Source of the DNA: Lysobacter sp. S4-A87
Lineage (GTDB): Bacteria; Pseudomonadota; Gammaproteobacteria; Xanthomonadales; Xanthomonadaceae
Direction: 5' to 3'
Length of the DNA: 64,000 nucleotides
Assembly: GCF_022637455.1 (NCBI RefSeq)
Contig: NZ_CP093341.1
Span: 186,001-250,000 of the forward strand
Part shown: piece by piece, positions 28,911 through 37,829 of the stretch
Layout: the number at the start of each line of letters is the position of its first letter
How positions within the stretch are numbered: the first letter of the stretch is position 1
Notes under the pieces: generated by a model
Seen by the model: only the letters and a program-made list of their open reading frames with translations
What the model was told of the DNA's origin: nothing
Databases searched by the model: none
Made by a program: the position numbers and the translations under genes

Positions 28911-29744
28911 ATGTTCGACCTACATTGCCATCTGCTACCGGCCATCGACGATGGTGCGGTGGACCTCGACATGGCACTGGAAATGGCGCGCATGGCAGCG
29001 GCCGATGGCATCGTCACCGTTGCCTGCACGCCGCATATCTATCCCGGCGTGTACGAAAACACGGCCGACGGCATCCGTGCCGCGATCGCGGCGTTCCAGG
29101 CGGAGCTCGACGAGCGCGGCATCGCGCTGCGGCTGGTCGAGGGCGCCGACGTCCATTTGGCTCCGGACCTGCTCGAAGGCATCCGCGGCGGTCGCGTGCC
29201 GACCCTGGCCGGGTCGCGCTACCTGCTGCTGGAGCCGCCGCACCACGTCGCGCCGCCGCGCTTCGAGGAGGCCGTCTTCGAGCTGATGGCTGCCGGAATG
29301 GTACCGGTGATTACCCACCCCGAGCGCCTGACCTGGGTGGAAACCCACTATGAGGTGTTCGCGCGCCTGGCCGAGCGTGGCGCCTGGATGCAGATCACGG
29401 CCGGGGCGGTGACCGGGCGGTACGGCCGTCGGGTCAAGTACTGGGGCGAGCGTTTCGTTGGCGAGGGCCTGTGCATGATCCTGGCGACCGACGCCCACCA
29501 CCCGCAGCGGCGCCCGCCGTTGCTGGCCGAGGCCCGGGATGCCGCAGCCGCACTGGTGGGAATGGAAGAAGCGGTGCACATGGTCGATACCCGCACCCGG
29601 GGGATCGTCGACGACATCGCTCCTGAGAATTTGCCGCCGCCGTTGTTCAGGCGGACGGGCTTCAGTTCGCAGTTTCGTGGCCCGGCCGCGTCTGCGGGCG
29701 AGGGCGTTGTCGGGCGTTGGTTGCGCTCGATCCGGGGGAAGTGA
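28911..29744 (+). CDS. CpsB/YwqE-type tyrosine phosphatase (PHP domain)
   Basis: 277 residues from ATG 28911, which has GGGGGAG 5 bases upstream; a longer reading is possible but lacks this site. MFDLHCHLLPAIDDG places the metal-binding His5 and His7 of the PHP fold, and TPHIYPGVYEN, ITHPERL and ATDAHH complete the metal site. In Gram-positive bacteria CpsB/YwqE dephosphorylates the polysaccharide tyrosine kinase. Here it is the first gene of the locus, two genes ahead of a Wzc-like kinase, so the same role is inferred. Confidence 0.88.
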   Translation: MFDLHCHLLPAIDDGAVDLDMALEMARMAAADGIVTVACTPHIYPGVYENTADGIRAAIAAFQAELDERGIALRLVEGADVHLAPDLLEGIRGGRVPTLAGSRYLLLEPPHHVAPPRFEEAVFELMAAGMVPVITHPERLTWVETHYEVFARLAERGAWMQITAGAVTGRYGRRVKYWGERFVGEGLCMILATDAHHPQRRPPLLAEARDAAAALVGMEEAVHMVDTRTRGIVDDIAPENLPPPLFRRTGFSSQFRGPAASAGEGVVGRWLRSIRGK

Positions 29745-29807
29745 GGAAAAGTCTTAGTTCCGCGGGTCCGGCAAAAGTGGGACCTACGGCATAATTGAAG
29801 TGTGCAG

Positions 29808-29825
29808 CCGTACGATTCCGTACGG
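29808..29825 (+). promoter_or_regulatory. Perfect inverted repeat ahead of the Wza-like gene
   Basis: CCGTACG and CGTACGG (7 bp) around a 4-base loop, 12 bases after a possible -10 box CATAAT (29790-29795; no convincing -35). It lies 35 bases before the chosen start and could be an operator or leader hairpin for the export genes. Confidence 0.5.
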
Positions 29826-29859
29826 AAGTTTGCGACAGAATTTCTTTTGGGGATGGCAC

Positions 29860-30546
29860 TTGTTTAGTGTTTTTCGTGTGTGGGCGCTTGCCTGCCTGAT
29901 GCTGCTGTGCGCCTGCTCCAGTACGGGTGCAAACAAGGAAGAAGCAGCGACGCTGCCGGAAGGCGATCCGGTTGCGGCGGCCATGGGTCGTAGCGAATAC
30001 CTGATCGGCCCGAGCGACCTGCTGGCAGTGACGGTGTTCCAGATCGAGGACCTCAATCGCGAGGTCCGGGTCAACAACGCCGGGCAGATTGCCCTTCCGT
30101 TGATCGGCGCCGTTCCCGTCGCCGGTCGCACCGTGGGCGAGATCGAGCAGGACATCGCCGGCCGCTACCAGGCGCGCTACCTGCAGGACCCGCAGGTGAC
30201 CGTGTTCGTGAAGGAATTCTCGAGCCAGCGCGTGACCGTGGGTGGCGCGGTGAAGAAGCCGGGCATCTTCCCGATGACCTCGCGCCTCAGCCTGCTGCAG
30301 AGCCTGGCACTGGCCGAAGGTTTCAGCGACGTCGCCAGCCATCGCAACGTGCTGGTGTTCCGCACCATCGGTGGCGAGCGCAAGTACGCGCGCTTCGACG
30401 TCGCCGCAATCGAGAAGGGTGAGCACCCCGATCCGCAGATCTTTGGCGAGGACGTGATCGTGGTCGACACCTCGATGGGCCGCCAGACGCTGCGGACGAT
30501 GATCCAGCTGGCGCCGTTCATCGCGGTGTGGAGATCCTACAATTGA
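29860..30546 (+). CDS. Polysaccharide export lipoprotein, Wza/GumB family
   Basis: 228 residues from the TTG at 29860, chosen because GGGGAT lies about 7 bases upstream and the product begins directly with a lipoprotein signal (VWALACLMLLCACSS; Cys19, or Cys17, as the lipid site). A GTG at 29800 would add 20 residues. The mature part has a polysaccharide export domain (EYLIGPSDLLAVTVFQIEDL) and a SLBB-like domain (VTVGGAVKKPGIFPM). It should form the outer-membrane outlet for the polymer. It is shorter than Wza and similar to GumB. It overlaps the kinase gene. Confidence 0.88.
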   Translation: MFSVFRVWALACLMLLCACSSTGANKEEAATLPEGDPVAAAMGRSEYLIGPSDLLAVTVFQIEDLNREVRVNNAGQIALPLIGAVPVAGRTVGEIEQDIAGRYQARYLQDPQVTVFVKEFSSQRVTVGGAVKKPGIFPMTSRLSLLQSLALAEGFSDVASHRNVLVFRTIGGERKYARFDVAAIEKGEHPDPQIFGEDVIVVDTSMGRQTLRTMIQLAPFIAVWRSYN

Positions 30547-32696
30547 ACGCCGTAGTTGAACCGATCGAGTTGTTGCGCCAGGACAGCCGCGACGACGATG
30601 AGATCAACCTGCTTGAGTACTGGCGCATCCTGCGCGAACGGCAGTGGTGGGTGGTCGGCACCGCGCTTGCGGTGGTGTTCCTGACGCTGGTCTTCACTCT
30701 GCTGGCGACGCCGGTCTACCGGGCAGGCTCGACCCTGCAGATCGAGCGCGACACGATGAAGATCGTGGCGTTCGAGGGCCTGCAGCCGACCGAGTCGCCG
30801 ATGGACCGCGACTTCTACCAGACCCAGTACGAGCTGCTGAAGAGCCGCTCGCTGGCGCGCCGCGTGGTGCAGGATTTGCGTCTGCCGGCGAACAAGCAGT
30901 ACGAAAAGGACATGGCCAAGGTCGATGAGGCCCTGGCCGAGACGGCCAACGGCCAGGCCGTGGCCGCGTCCACCAGGCAGCAGGCGCGTGAAGCGGCGAT
31001 GATCGAGCTGGTGCTCGAATCGCTGAGCATCGAACCGGTGCGCAACTCGCGCCTGGTCCGCGTCAACTTCGACTCGCCCGACCCGGTGCTGGCGGCGCGC
31101 GTCGCCAATGCCTACGCCGACGGCTTCATCGCCAGCAACCTGGAACGCCGCTTCGACGCGTCGTCGTTCGCCAAGAAGTACCTGGAAGAGCGCCTGGCAC
31201 AGCTCAAGGGCAAGCTCGAGGACTCCGAGAAGGAACTGGTGGCGTTCTCCGAGAGCGAGCGCATCGTTTCCGTAGGAGACGACAAGCCCTCGCTCGACGC
31301 GCAGAACCTGAGCGACCTCAATGCCGCACTCGCTGCGGCCCAGGGCTCGCGCATCAAGGCCGAGGCGATGTGGGCCCAGGCCAGCGTCGGCAACGGCATG
31401 GGCCTGCCGCAGGTCGTGGCCAACCAGCTGATCCAGAAGCTGCGCGAGCAGCGCTCGACGCTGATGGCCGAGTACCAGAACAACCTGGGCACCTACAAGC
31501 CCGACTATCCGAACATGGTGCAGTTGCGCAACCAGATCGACGAGGCAGATCGCCAGATCAACGTCGAGGTCGGCAACATCCGCGACGCCATCCAGTCCGA
31601 GTACCAGGCCGCGCTGGCGCAGGAAACGCTGCTGCGCGAGCGCATCACCGGCCTCAAGGGCGACGTGCTCGATCTGCAGAGCCGCTCGATCCAGTACAAC
31701 ATCCTGCGCCGCGAAGCCGAAACCAATCGCCAGCTCTATGACGCGCTGCTGCAGCGTTACAAGGAGATCGGCGTGGCAGGCGGAGTCGGCGCCAACAACG
31801 TATCGGTCATCGACCGCGCGATCGCCCCCGAGAAGGCCAGCTCGCCGCGCAAGCTGCTGAACCTCGCGGTCGGTCTGTTGCTGGGCGGATTCCTCGGTGT
31901 CCTGCTGGCGTTCGTGCTGCATCACCTCGACAACACGGTGCACGACCCGAAGGCGCTGGAGGCCATCACTGGCCTGCCAGTGCTGGGCGCGATCCCGCGC
32001 CTGGAACCGGGCGTCACGCCCGCCCAGGCGGCCGTCGACCTGCGCTCGGCCTTCGCCGAAGCATATCGGTCGGTGCGCACGGCACTGCAGTTCGCCACGG
32101 TGCACGGCCTGCCGCGCAGCCTGCTGGTCACCAGCGCCAGCCCCGCCGAAGGCAAGAGCACCACGGCACACGAACTGGCGCGCAACATCGCCCAGCTCGG
32201 CAAGCGCGTGGTGCTGGTCGATGCCGATTTGCGCAACCCGTCCGTGCACAAGATCACCGGGCTTTCGTCGGCGCTGGGCCTGTCCAACCTGCTGGCCGGT
32301 GCGCGCGAGCTCGGCGACGTCCTGCAACACCTGCCGAACGAGAACCTGAGCGTGATCACGTCCGGTCCGCTGCCGCCGAATCCGCCGGAGCTGCTGGCCG
32401 GAGATTCCCTGGGGAAGCTGCTTGCGCAGCTGCGTGAGCAGTTCGACATGGTGATCCTCGATGGCCCGCCGGTACTGGGTCTGGCCGACGCGCCGCTGCT
32501 CGCCAACCAGGCGGAGGCGACGATGCTGGTGGCCGCTGCCGAAGACACCCGCAACGACGCCTTGCGTGTTGCACTGGATCGACTGAAGGCGGCGCGTGCG
32601 CGCGTGCTTGGCGCGGTGCTGACCCGCTTCGACCACAAGCGCAAGGGTGAAGGCTACGGCTACACCTACTATGCCTACGGTGGCTCGGCCGACTGA
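30528..32696 (+). CDS. Polysaccharide copolymerase / tyrosine autokinase, Wzc/GumC family
   Basis: 722 residues. An N-terminal Wzz domain sits between two membrane helices (about 42-62 and 445-465) with long coiled coils between, followed by a BY-kinase domain: Walker A SASPAEGKSTTA near 535, Walker A' VVLVDADLRNPS near 562, and Walker B VILDGPP near 640. The C-terminus GEGYGYTYYAYGGSAD is the tyrosine cluster that gets phosphorylated. It sets chain length and opens the export path with the Wza-like protein. The GTG start overlaps that gene by 19 bases; TTG 30543 is an alternative. Confidence 0.92.
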   Translation: MEILQLNAVVEPIELLRQDSRDDDEINLLEYWRILRERQWWVVGTALAVVFLTLVFTLLATPVYRAGSTLQIERDTMKIVAFEGLQPTESPMDRDFYQTQYELLKSRSLARRVVQDLRLPANKQYEKDMAKVDEALAETANGQAVAASTRQQAREAAMIELVLESLSIEPVRNSRLVRVNFDSPDPVLAARVANAYADGFIASNLERRFDASSFAKKYLEERLAQLKGKLEDSEKELVAFSESERIVSVGDDKPSLDAQNLSDLNAALAAAQGSRIKAEAMWAQASVGNGMGLPQVVANQLIQKLREQRSTLMAEYQNNLGTYKPDYPNMVQLRNQIDEADRQINVEVGNIRDAIQSEYQAALAQETLLRERITGLKGDVLDLQSRSIQYNILRREAETNRQLYDALLQRYKEIGVAGGVGANNVSVIDRAIAPEKASSPRKLLNLAVGLLLGGFLGVLLAFVLHHLDNTVHDPKALEAITGLPVLGAIPRLEPGVTPAQAAVDLRSAFAEAYRSVRTALQFATVHGLPRSLLVTSASPAEGKSTTAHELARNIAQLGKRVVLVDADLRNPSVHKITGLSSALGLSNLLAGARELGDVLQHLPNENLSVITSGPLPPNPPELLAGDSLGKLLAQLREQFDMVILDGPPVLGLADAPLLANQAEATMLVAAAEDTRNDALRVALDRLKAARARVLGAVLTRFDHKRKGEGYGYTYYAYGGSAD

Positions 32697-33909
32697 CGGG
32701 CCGCTGGCACGCCGCTTCCGGATGGGAGCAGGCCTGCTGGCGGTCACCGCGATGGCCTCGTTCGCCTGGCAGCAGGTCCAGGTAGACGCGGACGTGGGCG
32801 CAGCCCAAGGGCCCGACCGGCGCGTAGCCAGTGCCCGCGGCCTGGCCAACGATGCGGATGCATTGACGGCTGTCGCCCGAGAAACGCTGCGCGAGCGACC
32901 CATCGATGGCGGCGCTTTCCGCATGCTGGGGCTTGCCGCAGCGCTGGAGTCGAACTCCGGCCGTGCCGGCGCGCTCTACCGCACCGCCGCCCGACTTGCC
33001 CCGCGCGACGACATCGCCCAGGCGATGCTGATCGATGCGTCGTTCGCGAAGGGAAGGGTGGGCGAGGGCGTGACCCACGTCGATGCACTGCTGCGCATCG
33101 CGCCGCACATGCGTGAGTCGCTGTTGGCTTCATTGATTCCATACGTGGGTAATCCGCAGCTGCTCGATGCGCTGGTGCAGGCGCTCGCTGCGGACCCGCC
33201 GTGGCGCGGGGCGCTCGCGCCAGTGCTGCGTCATGCCGATTCGGCCCAGTCGGAAACACTTCTGGCCGCACTGACGCAGGCCGTACCACTGACCCCGGCC
33301 GAACTTGCGGCTCGTGTCGAAGCGCTGACGGCACTCGGCGAACCGGTGCGCGCGCGCGAGATCTGGCTGCAGTCATTGCCGGAGGTAGACCGGGCGCTTG
33401 ATGGCCTGCCATTCGATGGCGGGTTCGAGGGCGTCGACCAGACCGATGGCTTCGGCTGGAAATGGAGCGAGGAACCCGGCGTGACCGTTGCCTTCGATGG
33501 CGTCGATCCGGCGCAGGGGCAGCAGTCCCTGCAGGTGGACTTCAGTGGTCGCGCGGTGCGCTTCGTCGGGCCGCGCCAGCGCCTGGTGCTTGCTCCCGGC
33601 ACCTATGAAATCAGCAGTGCATCGGACGATCGCACCGGCTCGCCGCGTCGTTTCGCATGGTTCGTGCAGTGCACGTCGGGCCCGACGCTGGTCGAGTTGG
33701 ACCTGCCTGCAGGCAGCTCGACGCAGTGGCAAACGGCACGCGCAGAGTTCGATGTGCCGCCTGACTGCCAGGGTCAACAACTGACGCTTCGTCACACCGG
33801 CCGGTCGATGGCCGAGCGACAGATCAGCGGTGTTTTACGGGTCGATGATGTGCAACTGAGAAAACTTCCCAACCGCGTCACATTGCCAAACCCATCACAT
33901 CCCGAATAG
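32671..33909 (+). CDS. Exported or anchored TPR-like protein of the exopolysaccharide locus
   Basis: About 412 residues from ATG 32671 (GTG 32680 is an alternative); the start lies inside the end of the kinase gene. One hydrophobic segment (GAGLLAVTAMASFAW) near the N-terminus suggests a membrane anchor or signal. Residues about 40-240 are alanine-rich helices resembling TPR repeats, and from about 250 a beta-rich domain (FGWKWSEEPGVTVAFDGVDP) resembles a carbohydrate-binding sandwich. No named function known to me. Position after the Wzc-like gene suggests a periplasmic role in polymer assembly or export. Confidence 0.7.
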   Translation: MPTVARPTDGPLARRFRMGAGLLAVTAMASFAWQQVQVDADVGAAQGPDRRVASARGLANDADALTAVARETLRERPIDGGAFRMLGLAAALESNSGRAGALYRTAARLAPRDDIAQAMLIDASFAKGRVGEGVTHVDALLRIAPHMRESLLASLIPYVGNPQLLDALVQALAADPPWRGALAPVLRHADSAQSETLLAALTQAVPLTPAELAARVEALTALGEPVRAREIWLQSLPEVDRALDGLPFDGGFEGVDQTDGFGWKWSEEPGVTVAFDGVDPAQGQQSLQVDFSGRAVRFVGPRQRLVLAPGTYEISSASDDRTGSPRRFAWFVQCTSGPTLVELDLPAGSSTQWQTARAEFDVPPDCQGQQLTLRHTGRSMAERQISGVLRVDDVQLRKLPNRVTLPNPSHPE

Positions 33910-33955
33910 GCTGTTGCAGTGACACATCTCGTGTTGATCAGGGAGTTGTAGCGAC

Positions 33956-34225
33956 ATGAAGCAGATTTTGTTCGGCCTGGTTGCCGTCTTTGCATTTGGC
34001 GCGGCATCCGCGCAGACCGCGCAGCCGGCCGCCGAGGCTCAGCCGCAGGAACAGGCCGCTCCGGCCAAGCCGGCGGCACCGGCGAAGAAGAGCAAGGCCT
34101 CCAGCTCGACTGTCCTGGCCGTTGGCGCTGGCGTGGCCGCTGTTGCCGGCCTGGCTGCTGGCGGTGGTGGCGGTGGTGACGACAAGCCGGCACCGGCGAA
34201 GCCGCCGAAGCCGTCGAGCCCGTAA
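33956..34225 (+). CDS. Small exported protein with Gly-rich helix and PPKPSSP tail (first copy)
   Basis: 89 residues. A signal peptide (MKQILFGLVAVFAFGAASA) is followed by an Ala/Pro/Gln/Lys-rich linker, a hydrophobic helix (STVLAVGAGVAAVAGLAA), six glycines, DD, and the C-terminus AKPPKPSSP. No known family. The tail is shared with the gene at 34512, whose last 28 bases are identical (34198-34225 and 34898-34925). AGGGAG about 8 bases upstream supports the start. It is the last gene before a 286-base spacer. I infer an envelope protein attached to the polysaccharide machinery. Confidence 0.75.
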   Translation: MKQILFGLVAVFAFGAASAQTAQPAAEAQPQEQAAPAKPAAPAKKSKASSSTVLAVGAGVAAVAGLAAGGGGGGDDKPAPAKPPKPSSP

Positions 34226-34235
34226 CGGCATTGAG

Positions 34236-34330
34236 TTGCGCCAGGCGATCGTCTGGCGCAATGGCGGTCGGGTTGCTCAACGCAACCCGCTACCGCTCCG
34301 AAGTACAGGCTAACTTTGACGCTCAGCGTC
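34236..34330 (+). other. Hairpin-dense spacer between the two small exported proteins
   Basis: Three inverted repeats follow one another: TTGCGCCAG/CTGGCGCAA (34236-34261, 9 bp plus a G-T pair), GGGTTGC/GCAACCC (34270-34288) and GACGCT/AGCGTC with a one-base centre (34318-34330). None is followed by a clear T-run. They may slow or stop transcription after the first small gene, stabilise its mRNA, or bind a regulator. Confidence 0.6.
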
Positions 34331-34424
34331 ACTGTTGGTCGTTACTGGCGCAGCGTGGTCTGCGTCATGCAGCAGCCCCCCCAATAAAACCGTCCGCAGC
34401 ACGACGCGATCGGCTTGGGGAGTG

Positions 34425-34478
34425 TTAACGCTCGCACAATTTCACGTAGAATTTACACGTGCGCCAGGGGGTCTGGCG
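34425..34478 (+). promoter_or_regulatory. Likely promoter and leader hairpin of the second small protein gene
   Basis: TTAACG (34425-34430) and TAGAAT (34447-34452) are spaced 16 bases apart. A leader hairpin CGCCAG/CTGGCG (34462-34478) follows, with the same stem core as the hairpin at 34236. This would give the gene at 34512 its own transcription start inside the locus. Confidence 0.55.
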
Positions 34479-34511
34479 TGACCCCAAATAAAGTTGATCT
34501 GGAGCAGTGCA

Positions 34512-34925
34512 ATGAAGTCGCTGATCGTTGGAATGTTTGCGTTGACCCTGGCCGGTGGTGCGCTGGCGCAATCTCCGAAGGTGCTTGTCCGTGCCGATAG
34601 CGGCGACGTGCAGGTTGCTGGCCGCGCAGTCGAGAAGGCCAACAGCTCCGGCGCCGAAGCGGGCGACGTGGTTGTGGTCAATGGCGGCGAAGCCTATGTG
34701 ACCTATTCCAACGGTTGCACCGTCAAGGTGACCGGCAGCTACACCGTGCAGGACGCCGCGCCTGCCAAGTGCCCGAGCCTGGGCAAGGTCGGTTCCGACA
34801 CCAACTACGCAATGGTCGGCACCGGCATCGCCGTTGCGGCTGGCGCGCTGGCCCTGGCCAGCGGTGGTGGTGGTGACGACGCGCCGGCAGAGACGCCGAA
34901 GCCGCCGAAGCCGTCGAGCCCGTAA
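34512..34925 (+). CDS. Small exported protein with FecR-like core and PPKPSSP tail (second copy)
   Basis: 137 residues from ATG 34512, which follows GGAGC at a good distance (an in-frame start 18 bases earlier would spoil the signal peptide). After a signal peptide (MKSLIVGMFALTLAGGALA) comes a beta-rich core (VLVRADSGDVQVAGRAV, then EAGDVVVVNGGEAYVTYSNG) that follows the FecR-domain pattern, with two cysteines that could bridge. A hydrophobic helix, four glycines, DD and the tail PKPPKPSSP end the protein, like the gene at 33956. Function unknown; the C-terminal half is clearly related to its neighbour. Confidence 0.78.
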   Translation: MKSLIVGMFALTLAGGALAQSPKVLVRADSGDVQVAGRAVEKANSSGAEAGDVVVVNGGEAYVTYSNGCTVKVTGSYTVQDAAPAKCPSLGKVGSDTNYAMVGTGIAVAAGALALASGGGGDDAPAETPKPPKPSSP

Positions 34926-35039
34926 TCAAGGCAACGTCGGCTCCGCGCAGACGCAGAGAGCCGGCCCGCCAATCCACTACAAACAGATGGATGGCAACGG
35001 GCCGCCGCGTGCGGCCCGCTTGCTGTCAACGAGGTTGAA

Positions 35040-36377
35040 ATGCGTTTGAAGGGCGCCAAGGGGACGCCTGATACGGCCGCCGAACTCGCAGCAGCGCTGT
35101 GTCTGGCAGCTGCGCTGCTGGCCGGTGGTGGATCGCGTGGGGCAGGTGACCTGGTCGTGCACCTGGCTGCCTTGCCGGCGCTGCTGCTGGCCGTCATGCG
35201 TTGGCGCTGGGCACCTGCTTCGCGGGCGCAACGTGTCGTCGCCGTGGTGTGCGTGAGCGCAATCGCACTCGCCTTGCTGCAGCTGTTGCCGCTACCGCCG
35301 ACGCTGTACACGCTGTTACCCGGCCGCGACACCGTGCTCGCCGATCTGGCACAGGCAGGCCAGCCGCACGGCTGGTTGCCGCTGACGCTGGATCGTTGGG
35401 GGACGGTGCGTGCACTGCTGGCGATGGTGGTGTTTGCCTCGTTCTGGGCGTTGGCTTGCACGCTGACGCATGCGCCGCGGTTGCGCCTGCTCAAGCTCGC
35501 GCTTGTCGTGGCGACGCTGACTGCTTTGCTGGGTTACGCCCAGTCTGCCGCCGGTGCCTACTCGCCGTTGCGGTTCTACGACTTCCACCATCCCATCGGG
35601 GCGATTGGCCTGTTCGCCAACCGCAACCACTTCGCCTGCCTGATGGCGATGCTGCTGCCATTCGCAATCGCGCTGGGCGTTCAGGGGCAGGTCCAGCGAC
35701 GCGTTCCTGCCGCCCTGGCGTGGTACTCGGTGGCAGCGATGCTGTTCCTTGCGGCTGCGCTGAGCTTCTCGCGCACCGGTCTGGCGCTTGCTTGCACGAC
35801 GGCGCTCGCCGGACTGCTGATCCTCACGTCGCGAACCGGGGCTGCTTCAAACCAGGGTCGCATTCGTCGCTGGGCGCCGCTGGCGAGCATGGCAGTAGCC
35901 ATCGCCGGCATCGCCGTGTATGCCGGGGACGGCATCAGTCAGCGCCTGCAGAAGGATCCGTTGGAGGATCTGCGCTGGCAGTACCTGCGCTATGGCTGGG
36001 ACGCTGCACAGGCCTATCTGCCCTGGGGCAGCGGCTGGGGCAGCTTCAAGTCGGTCTATGCCCCGTTTGAACCGATCAACTCGATGCTTGAAGTGTTTGC
36101 GCTCCACGCGCACAACGACATTCTTGAAACGTTGATCGAAGCAGGGTTGCCCGGATTCGTCCTGTTGTTGACGCTTTTGGTCACTGTGATATGCGTCACA
36201 CGAAAAAATCTTATTGATCGCACTTTTCACGGGCCGATACTCGCTGCAGCGGCGATCGCCGCGTTCGTCCCGATGGCGCATTCCCTGGTCGACTACCCCT
36301 TGCGTACCCATGCGGTCGCGGTGGTGTTCGCGCTGGTGCTGTCCTTCCTCCTGACGAGCGCGAGTGACCCGCGATGA
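35040..36377 (+). CDS. O-antigen ligase/polymerase-family membrane protein (Wzy_C)
   Basis: 445 residues with about eleven membrane helices and the Wzy_C signature around ANRNHFACLMAMLLPFA, then LSFSRTGLAL, and a periplasmic loop ending HAHNDILETLIEAGLPG. Such proteins polymerise or transfer polysaccharide units. A second, unrelated-looking polymerase is encoded at 43417, so the two may divide the work (polymerisation versus ligation) or belong to different polymers. GAGG precedes ATG 35040 by 5 bases. Its stop overlaps the first of two possible starts of the next gene. Confidence 0.85.
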   Translation: MRLKGAKGTPDTAAELAAALCLAAALLAGGGSRGAGDLVVHLAALPALLLAVMRWRWAPASRAQRVVAVVCVSAIALALLQLLPLPPTLYTLLPGRDTVLADLAQAGQPHGWLPLTLDRWGTVRALLAMVVFASFWALACTLTHAPRLRLLKLALVVATLTALLGYAQSAAGAYSPLRFYDFHHPIGAIGLFANRNHFACLMAMLLPFAIALGVQGQVQRRVPAALAWYSVAAMLFLAAALSFSRTGLALACTTALAGLLILTSRTGAASNQGRIRRWAPLASMAVAIAGIAVYAGDGISQRLQKDPLEDLRWQYLRYGWDAAQAYLPWGSGWGSFKSVYAPFEPINSMLEVFALHAHNDILETLIEAGLPGFVLLLTLLVTVICVTRKNLIDRTFHGPILAAAAIAAFVPMAHSLVDYPLRTHAVAVVFALVLSFLLTSASDPR

Positions 36378-36391
36378 CAGGAGAATCACGC

Positions 36392-37828
36392 ATGTTGTTC
36401 TCGCCAATCCGGGCAGAGTACGCAGTCGATCGTGCGTCGTTGAACAAGTTCTCGGCCCTGTTCGGGCTGATGCTCCGCATCTTCGACGTAGCGGTTGTCA
36501 TCGTCGTGGGTGTCATGGCGTACTGGTTGCGATTCGATACCGTCGACATGCCGCTGGAGTTCCGCCAGGCGGTAGCCCGCGGCGTGTTGTTCACGCTGAT
36601 GTCGATGGGGACGTTCTCGATGTATCGCAGCTGGCGCGGCATGGGCGTCGTCGGCGAAGCGTTCAAGCTGACCGGGGTGTGGACTACGGTCTTCGTGCTC
36701 GGCGTCCTCTACGTTGCACTGCTGAAAGTGCAGGGCGTGACCTCGCGTCTGTGGTGGGGTTATTGGTTCGTGGGCACGGTGTTTCTATCCGGCGCCGGCA
36801 GGCTTGTCTGCCGCCAGGCGGCTGCCTGGGTCCGTGAGCGTGGCCTGGATGTGCGTACAGCCGTCGTCATCGGTTCCAATGCCGACGCTGCGCATATCGT
36901 GCGTACGCTCGAGCGGCAGCGGTGGGCCGGGATCGAAGTCCGCGGCTGGTTCAGCACGGCCGACGGTCTGCAGCCTGCACTCGCGGGAGTTCCGCACCTT
37001 GGGGATCTGGCCGCGCTCGCGCCGTATATCGAATCGCATCACATCAGCCAGGTGTGGATCGCGCTGCCGGTTAGCGAGCAGGCAGCGATTGATCGCATCG
37101 TCACCGATCTGGACCACTCGACCGCTGACATTAAGTTCGTGCCTGACCTGTTCGGCCTGCAGCTGCTTAACCACTCCGTCGAGCAGATTGCGGGCTTGCC
37201 GGTCATCAATCTCCGTGCTAGCCCACTCGACGGAGAAGCGCGCATGGTGAAGGGCTTGGAGGATCGAGTGCTTGGCGCGCTAATTCTGGTGCTGATTGCG
37301 CCGCTGCTTGCACTGATCGCCATTGGGGTGAAGCTTAGTTCGCCCGGCCCGGTGCTATTCAAGCAGAAGCGACACGGACTGGACGGCAAGACCATCAAGG
37401 TCTGGAAGTTCCGCAGCATGCGCCTGCATGACGAGCATGCCGGGCAGGTGACGCAGGCGACCAAGCGCGATCCGCGCATCACGGCCTTCGGGCGGTTCCT
37501 GCGCCGTACCAGCCTCGATGAGTTGCCGCAGTTCATCAATGTGCTGCAGGGCAAGATGTCGATCGTCGGGCCGCGTCCACATGCGGTTGAGCACAACCAT
37601 CACTACAAAGTGATCGTGCAGAACTACATGCAGCGCCATCGCGTCAAGCCTGGCATCACTGGTTGGGCCCAGGTGAATGGTTTGCGGGGCGAGACCGACA
37701 CCGTCGACAAGATGGCCGCTCGCGTCGAATACGACCTGCATTACATGCAGAACTGGTCCCTTTGGCTCGACCTCCGAATAATTGCGATTACGGTTGTCAA
37801 GGGGTTCATTGGTAAGGCTGCCTATTGA
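36392..37828 (+). CDS. Undecaprenyl-phosphate sugar phosphotransferase, GumD/WcaJ type
   Basis: 478 residues from ATG 36392, preferred over ATG 36374 because AGGAGA stands 8 bases before it. Four N-terminal helices, a CoA-binding-like domain ([18 protein letters not shown]) and a C-terminal bacterial sugar transferase domain with [22 protein letters not shown] and [14 protein letters not shown]. It starts repeat-unit assembly by loading a sugar-1-phosphate (usually glucose or galactose) on undecaprenyl phosphate at the inner membrane. Confidence 0.92.
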   Translation: MLFSPIRAEYAVDRASLNKFSALFGLMLRIFDVAVVIVVGVMAYWLRFDTVDMPLEFRQAVARGVLFTLMSMGTFSMYRSWRGMGVVGEAFKLTGVWTTVFVLGVLYVALLKVQGVTSRLWWGYWFVGTVFLSGAGRLVCRQAAAWVRERGLDVRTAVVIGSNADAAHIVRTLERQRWAGIEVRGWFSTADGLQPALAGVPHLGDLAALAPYIESHHISQVWIALPVSEQAAIDRIVTDLDHSTADIKFVPDLFGLQLLNHSVEQIAGLPVINLRASPLDGEARMVKGLEDRVLGALILVLIAPLLALIAIGVKLSSPGPVLFKQKRHGLDGKTIKVWKFRSMRLHDEHAGQVTQATKRDPRITAFGRFLRRTSLDELPQFINVLQGKMSIVGPRPHAVEHNHHYKVIVQNYMQRHRVKPGITGWAQVNGLRGETDTVDKMAARVEYDLHYMQNWSLWLDLRIIAITVVKGFIGKAAY

Positions 37829-37829
37829 G

